From JBDIAR01 sp039812545 (GTDB taxonomy: Bacteria; Actinomycetota; Actinomycetes; Actinomycetales; Dermatophilaceae), in contig JBDIAR010000071.1 in assembly GCA_039812545.1 (NCBI GenBank), positions 1 through 16,665 on the forward strand: a stretch of DNA of 16,665 bases. Reading direction: 5' to 3'. A program made the position numbers and the translations under genes. The notes under the pieces were generated by a model, which saw nothing but the letters and a program-made list of their open reading frames with translations, searched no databases and was not told where the DNA came from. Shown piece after piece: positions 13,233 to 16,665 of this stretch. The stretch's first letter is position 1. Every line of letters starts with the position of its first letter.

Positions 13233-14291
13233 ATGTCCGACGCACAGCTTCGCATCGCAGTCATCGGCGGGGACGGCATCGGCCCCGAGGTCGTTGCCGA
13301 GGGCCTGAAGGTCCTACACGCCGTGGCCGCCCGGCCCGGCCGCCCGCAGGTGTCGACCACCGACTTCGACCTCGGCGCCAGGCGCTGGCACGCCACCGGC
13401 GAAACCCTGACGGCAGCGGACGTGGCCGCGCTGCGCGAGTACGACGCGATCCTGCTCGGCGCCATCGGCGACCCGAGCGTGCCGAGCGGCGTCCTCGAAC
13501 GCGGCGTCCTGCTCCCGCTGCGGTTCCAATTGGACCACTACGTCAACCTGCGTCCGGCCAAGCTGATGGTGGGCGCGCGCAGCCCGCTCGACGTCGCGAC
13601 CGTCGCGCCGGACGGTATCGACTTCGTCGTCGTGCGGGAGGGCACCGAGGGCCCATACACCGGCAACGGCGGGGCGCTGCGCGTCGACACGCCCCACGAG
13701 ATCGCCACGGAGGTCAGTGTCAACACCCGGTTCGGTGTCGAGAGGGTGGTCCGCGATGCCTTCGCCCGTGCCCAGGCCCGGCCGCGCAAACACCTGACGC
13801 TGGTCCACAAACACAATGTCCTGACCAACGCCGGCCACCTGTGGCGGCGGACCGTCGAGGCGGTCGGCGCCGAGTTCCCCGAGGTCGAAACCGCTTACCA
13901 GCACGTCGATGCGGCGACCATCTTCATGGTGACCGATCCGGGCCGGTTCGACGTCATCGTCACCGACAACCTGTTCGGCGACATCATCACCGACATCGCC
14001 GCGGCCATCACCGGCGGCATCGGCCTGGCCGCCAGCGGCAACGTCAACCCCGACCGGACGACGCCGAGCATGTTCGAGCCGGTGCACGGGTCGGCGCCCG
14101 ACATCGCCGGGCAGGGCAAGGCGGACCCTACCGCCGCCATGTTGTCGGTGGCGATGATGCTCGCCCACGTCGGCCTGGAGCAGGACGCCGCCGATGTCGA
14201 GGCGGCCGTCGCCGCGGACCTCGCCGAGCGGGGCGCGTCGTCGCGGTCCACGTCCGAGATCGGTGACGCCGTCGTCGCTCGCCTCGCCTGA
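13233..14291 (+). CDS. leuB: 3-isopropylmalate dehydrogenase
   Basis: LeuB oxidatively decarboxylates 3-isopropylmalate with NAD+ in leucine synthesis. The 352-residue product starts MSDAQLRIAVIGGDGIGPEV, the standard opening of the family. Visible conserved parts are V-V-x-R-E-G-T-E-G-P-Y (133-142), the active-site Lys193 in V-H-K-H-N-V-L, metal ligands Asp226 (HVDAAT), Asp250 and Asp254 (TDNLFGDIITD), and the NAD loop E-P-V-H-G-S-A-P-D-I-A-G (282-293), whose H-G-S-A-P-D form points to NAD rather than NADP. It starts 97 bp after bioB from its own leaderless promoter, and 21 bp separate it from ilvE. Other leu genes are not in the window. Confidence 0.95.
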   Translation: MSDAQLRIAVIGGDGIGPEVVAEGLKVLHAVAARPGRPQVSTTDFDLGARRWHATGETLTAADVAALREYDAILLGAIGDPSVPSGVLERGVLLPLRFQLDHYVNLRPAKLMVGARSPLDVATVAPDGIDFVVVREGTEGPYTGNGGALRVDTPHEIATEVSVNTRFGVERVVRDAFARAQARPRKHLTLVHKHNVLTNAGHLWRRTVEAVGAEFPEVETAYQHVDAATIFMVTDPGRFDVIVTDNLFGDIITDIAAAITGGIGLAASGNVNPDRTTPSMFEPVHGSAPDIAGQGKADPTAAMLSVAMMLAHVGLEQDAADVEAAVAADLAERGASSRSTSEIGDAVVARLA

Positions 14292-14300
14292 CGAAACGGG

Positions 14301-14306
14301 TACCCT
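14301..14306 (+). promoter_or_regulatory. -10 box TACCCT of a leaderless ilvE promoter
   Basis: TACCCT fits TAnnnT and ends 6 nt before the GTG at 14313. No ribosome site is present. A GTG at 14307 in the same frame would lie directly on the end of the -10 box, so 14313 is the better start. The promoter stands in the 21-bp gap after leuB. Confidence 0.5.
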
Positions 14307-14312
14307 GTGCCG

Positions 14313-15410
14313 GTGAGCACCACCCTCGATTTCCCGGTGTCCCGGCGCAGCGACCCGACGAGCGGAACCGACCGCACGGCCGCGTTGCAGAACCTCGCGT
14401 TCGGCAAGCGCTTCACCGACCACATGGCGGTCGCCGACTGGACGCCCGCCGACGGCTGGCACGACTCGCGCGTACAGGCATACGGGCCGATCCAACTCGA
14501 TCCGGCCGCCGCCGTCCTGCACTACGCCCAGGAGATCTTCGAGGGACTCAAGGCATACCGGCACGCCGACGGCTCGGTCTGGACGTTCCGGCCGCAGGTC
14601 AATGCGGCCCGCTTCCAGGCCAGCGCCCGTCGGCTCGCGCTGCCGGAGCTGCCCGAGGATGCGTTCATCGAGAGCATCCGCAATCTGGTCCGCACCGACG
14701 TCGACTGGGTCCCGACCCCGCAGGACGGGAGCGAGTCGAGTCTGTACCTGCGACCGTTCATGTTCGCCGACGAGGCCTTCCTCGGCGTGCGACCGGCCAA
14801 CCACGTGACGTACATGGTCATCGCCTCCCCGTCCGGGCCGTACTTCGCCGGCGGGATCAAGCCGATCTCGCTGTGGCTGTCGACCGAGTACGCCCGCAGC
14901 GGTCCGGGCGGCACGGGCGCCGCCAAGTGCGGCGGCAACTATGCCTCCAGCCTGGCCGCCCAGATCGACGCCGCCGAACACGGTTGCGACCAGGTGGTCT
15001 ACGTCGACGTCGTCGAGCGCAAGTGGCTCGAGGAATCCGGTTCGATGAATATCTGTTTCGTGACCCGGGACGGCGAGATCATCACCCCCAAGCTCACCGG
15101 CACGATTCTGGAGGGGGTCACCCGTCGGTCCGTCCTCGAGATCGCCTCGGATCTCGGCCTGCGCGCCGACGAGCGCCAGATCTCCGTCGACGAGTGGCGC
15201 GAGGGCGCCCTCTCGGGAGACATCGTCGAGACCTTCGCGTGTGGCACCGCGGCCGTGATCACCCCGATCGGTTCGTTGAAGTGGCAGGGCGGGGAGATCT
15301 CGCTGGGGAGCGAACCCGGACCCGTCGCGGTGCAGATCCGCCAGGCGCTCCTCGACGTCCAGTACGGCCGGGCCGAGGACACCCACGGCTGGCTGCACCG
15401 CCTCGCCTGA
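14313..15410 (+). CDS. ilvE: Branched-chain amino acid aminotransferase
   Basis: IlvE is a fold-type IV PLP enzyme that makes valine, leucine and isoleucine from their 2-oxo acids with glutamate as donor. At 365 residues it is the longer form (BCAT as in mycobacteria and eukaryotes). The signatures are H-Y-A-Q-E-I-F-E-G-L-K-A-Y-R (70-83), the PLP lysine Lys205 in A-A-K-C-G-G-N-Y-A-S-S-L, the glutamate facing the pyridine nitrogen in W-L-E-E-S-G-S-M-N (Glu240/241), and the T-G-T-I-L-E-G-V-T-R loop. Start 14313 (GTG) is chosen for its distance from the TACCCT -10 box. Although leuB is just upstream, it seems to have its own leaderless transcript, possibly beside read-through. Confidence 0.95.
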   Translation: MSTTLDFPVSRRSDPTSGTDRTAALQNLAFGKRFTDHMAVADWTPADGWHDSRVQAYGPIQLDPAAAVLHYAQEIFEGLKAYRHADGSVWTFRPQVNAARFQASARRLALPELPEDAFIESIRNLVRTDVDWVPTPQDGSESSLYLRPFMFADEAFLGVRPANHVTYMVIASPSGPYFAGGIKPISLWLSTEYARSGPGGTGAAKCGGNYASSLAAQIDAAEHGCDQVVYVDVVERKWLEESGSMNICFVTRDGEIITPKLTGTILEGVTRRSVLEIASDLGLRADERQISVDEWREGALSGDIVETFACGTAAVITPIGSLKWQGGEISLGSEPGPVAVQIRQALLDVQYGRAEDTHGWLHRLA

Positions 15411-15437
15411 ATGCCCAATGCCGTTGGCCGGCAATCG

Positions 15438-16154
15438 ATGACGACGCCGACGCCGATCCCGGTCATCGGGATCTCGGCCTATCCGGAAGTGGCGCCGCGC
15501 GAGCACTTCGGGCTGGTCCCCACCCGCGGTGTGACCGCCGCCTATGTCGAGATGGTGGAGGCCGCCGGCGGCCTGGCGGTGCTCATCCCCGCCCGTCCCG
15601 ACTTCACCGACGAGCACGCCCTGGCGGTACTAGCGCGGTTGGACGCCCTGGTCCTGGTGGGCGGTGAGGACGTCGACGCCGTCCACTTCGGCGCGGCCAA
15701 TCACCCCGCGGTGACTCTGGCGAACCCGGCCCGCGACCGCACGGAGCTGGCTCTCGCGCGGGTCGCGATGAGCGTGGATCTGCCGCTGCTGGGCATCTGT
15801 CGCGGTATGCAGGTGCTCGCCGTTGCCGCCGGTGGCACGTTGGAGCAGCATCTGCCGGATCGCTTGGGGCACAACGAGCACGCCGCCGTGATCGACGGCT
15901 ATCGGCGCCACGGGATCCGTACGGAGCCAGGGTCCCGGCTGCGCGACATCCTCGGTCCCGAGCCCGAGGTCGCGTGTCACCATCACCAAGGGGTCGTGTC
16001 CCATCCGGGTTTCGTCGCCACGGCCTGGGCACCCGGCCCGGTGCTGGAGGGCATGGAGCGCCCCGACCGCCGGTTCTGCGTCGGCGTGCAGAGCCACCCC
16101 GAGCAACTCGGCGATGTGCGGGTCTTCGCGGCGCTGGTTGCCGCCGCCTCCTAA
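15438..16154 (+). CDS. Class I glutamine-amidotransferase-like hydrolase (peptidase C26, PuuD-like)
   Basis: A 238-residue protein with the class I glutamine amidotransferase fold as found in gamma-glutamyl-gamma-aminobutyrate hydrolase (PuuD) and related gamma-glutamyl hydrolases. The opening P-V-I-G-I-S-A-Y is the family N-terminus. The nucleophile is Cys121 in L-G-I-C-R-G-M-Q, and the His220/Glu222 pair is in V-G-V-Q-S-H-P-E; L-V-G-G-E-D-V-D (73-80) is the usual G-G-x-D-V-x-P-like loop. The exact gamma-glutamyl substrate is not readable. The ATG at 15438 places 6 residues before the conserved strand; the ATG at 15411, touching the ilvE stop, would add nine residues and cannot be excluded. 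Neither has a clear ribosome site. A hairpin follows its stop directly. Confidence 0.85.
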   Translation: MTTPTPIPVIGISAYPEVAPREHFGLVPTRGVTAAYVEMVEAAGGLAVLIPARPDFTDEHALAVLARLDALVLVGGEDVDAVHFGAANHPAVTLANPARDRTELALARVAMSVDLPLLGICRGMQVLAVAAGGTLEQHLPDRLGHNEHAAVIDGYRRHGIRTEPGSRLRDILGPEPEVACHHHQGVVSHPGFVATAWAPGPVLEGMERPDRRFCVGVQSHPEQLGDVRVFAALVAAAS

Positions 16155-16155
16155 C

Positions 16156-16186
16156 CCAGTTCGGCAGGGGTGCCTGACCCAACTGG
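16156..16186 (+). terminator. Hairpin after the PuuD-like gene, probable terminator
   Basis: CCAGTT (16156-16161) pairs with AACTGG (16181-16186), then GG/CC and CAGG (16165-16168) with CCTG (16173-16176) around a GGTG loop, with one C/C mismatch and one bulged A. It starts 2 bp after the stop codon. There is no clean T-run, so it may be a U-poor terminator of the kind common in high-GC actinobacteria. Confidence 0.5.
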
Positions 16187-16248
16187 TGCCCTATCGTTGA
16201 AGTGCCAGTGTCGATTGCAGTGCGGACCGGCAGCCGGAGGGAGAAGGT

Positions 16249-16665
16249 ATGTCGCCCAGCATCACGCGTGGTGACGTCGCGCCGCACGGCTCGGCCCAGA
16301 AGAGCAGGCGACGGGTCGGCGCCGTCGTCGGCGTCCTCGTGTGCATTTGCCGTTTGACGGCCCTGTGGTTATGGCGGGGACGGGCCCAAGAACCTGCCGA
16401 TCTGCCGGGTCCGTCCGCATCCGTCGAGCAGGTGGCCGCCGTCTACTGGTCAGCCGCGAAGGACGGCGACTGTTCAACGACAAGGGCACCGACGACCTCC
16501 CAGACCTGGGCCCGGTGCGAGGACCCCAAGCTTGTCTCGTTCCATCTGGACGGGCGTCCTCAGGTCCTACGGGCCGAGGGCGGCCGGCCTGAACGCACCT
16601 GCGTTGCGGCGCAGATCGTCTCGACGGGCAGCAGCGACGGGTCGATGACGGCCGGCGAGCGTCCG
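16249..16665 (+). CDS. Unrecognised membrane-anchored protein, 3' end outside window
   Basis: The frame is open from the ATG at 16249 to the end of the window (139 codons, no stop). A strong GGAGGGAGAAGG site lies directly upstream and supports the start, although short shadow frames overlap it. Residues 1-22 are polar and Arg-rich, residues about 23-42 form a hydrophobic helix (VGAVVGVLVC then ICRLTALWLW), and the rest is a Ser/Pro/Gly linker and a domain with Cys75, Cys90 and Cys118. This suggests an inner-membrane signal anchor with an outside domain that may have disulfides; a lipobox is not convincing. It has a TTA leucine codon (16369-16371) and several other codons rare in its neighbours. 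I do not recognise the family. Confidence 0.6.
   Translation, partial: MSPSITRGDVAPHGSAQKSRRRVGAVVGVLVCICRLTALWLWRGRAQEPADLPGPSASVEQVAAVYWSAAKDGDCSTTRAPTTSQTWARCEDPKLVSFHLDGRPQVLRAEGGRPERTCVAAQIVSTGSSDGSMTAGERP

Larger units (their letters stand above)
46..14558. repeat. Dispersed heptamer GGCATAC / GTATGCC, 27 copies
   Basis: GGCATAC starts at 46, 1474, 1665, 2822, 3303, 5507, 5823, 6217, 8424, 10771, 11478, 13216, 14477 and 14552. Its reverse complement GTATGCC starts at 1514, 1601, 2667, 2958, 3992, 5717, 6301, 6882, 9032, 10311, 11973, 12374 and 12845. The counts were made by eye. Copies lie in all reading frames and in spacers (5823, 8424, 11973, 13216). Flanking bases vary. Confidence 0.8.

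Noticed and set aside
46..14558. Polar chromosome signal (KOPS or Chi type) as the meaning of the GGCATAC heptamer
   Set aside because: Copies are split 14 to 13 between strands, so there is no polarity within the window.
13314..15617. 767-residue minus-strand open frame across leuB and ilvE
   Set aside because: It mirrors two well-supported genes; its composition (Asp/Gly/Arg/Val-rich, no motif) is typical of antisense frames in high-GC DNA.
1..16665. CRISPR array, IS element, prophage, tRNA or rRNA genes
   Set aside because: No regularly spaced repeats, transposase or integrase motifs, or cloverleaf-like segments were found in the spacers; all gaps are below about 250 bp and are described.

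Overview
The window is a high-GC (roughly 70 %) actinobacterial chromosome segment, almost entirely coding and dominated by core biosynthetic genes. GatCAB without any glutaminyl-tRNA synthetase in view, several leaderless promoters with TAnnnT -10 boxes placed 6-8 nt before the start codon, a BioQ-type biotin repressor, and the ilvB-ilvN-ilvC / serA / leuB-ilvE order all point to Actinomycetes. Micrococcales (Intrasporangiaceae/Dermatophilaceae-like) is my best guess, but the family cannot be fixed from this sequence alone.

Layout. (1) 1-929: the 3' part of an unusual TetR-like regulator that seems to contain two TetR units. (2) 940-4343: gatC-gatA-gatB, the tRNA-dependent amidotransferase operon, apparently started by a leaderless promoter. 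(3) 4362-5111 (minus): a DUF937 protein convergent with gatB. (4) 5265-5789: a SixA-like histidine phosphatase. (5) 5850-9563: the ilvBNC operon, preceded by a promoter with a perfect TTGACA -35 box, a short Leu/Val-rich leader peptide, a long hairpin and an intrinsic terminator, which together form a transcription attenuator. (6) 9564-9795: a gap holding a near-perfect 51-bp inverted repeat and a serA promoter. (7) 9796-11388: serA. (8) 11375-12001: a minus-strand TetR regulator (BioQ candidate) divergent from bioB, with a perfect 13-bp palindrome overlapping both promoters. (9) 12056-15410: bioB, leuB and ilvE; leuB and ilvE look leaderless. (10) 15438-16154: a class I glutamine-amidotransferase-like hydrolase. 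(11) 16249-end: the start of an unrecognised membrane-anchored protein.

Together the genes cover the common branched-chain amino acid steps (acetolactate synthase, ketol-acid reductoisomerase, isopropylmalate dehydrogenase, transaminase; ilvD, leuA and leuCD are not here), the first step of serine synthesis, the last step of biotin synthesis with its own local regulator, and Gln-tRNA/Asn-tRNA formation.

No defence system, CRISPR, prophage, IS element, tRNA or rRNA is visible, and I see no convincing new multi-gene system. The most unusual signal is not a gene. The heptamer GGCATAC/GTATGCC occurs 27 times on the two strands by hand count (about 2 expected at this composition), in genes and in spacers, and it forces otherwise avoided codons such as ATA.
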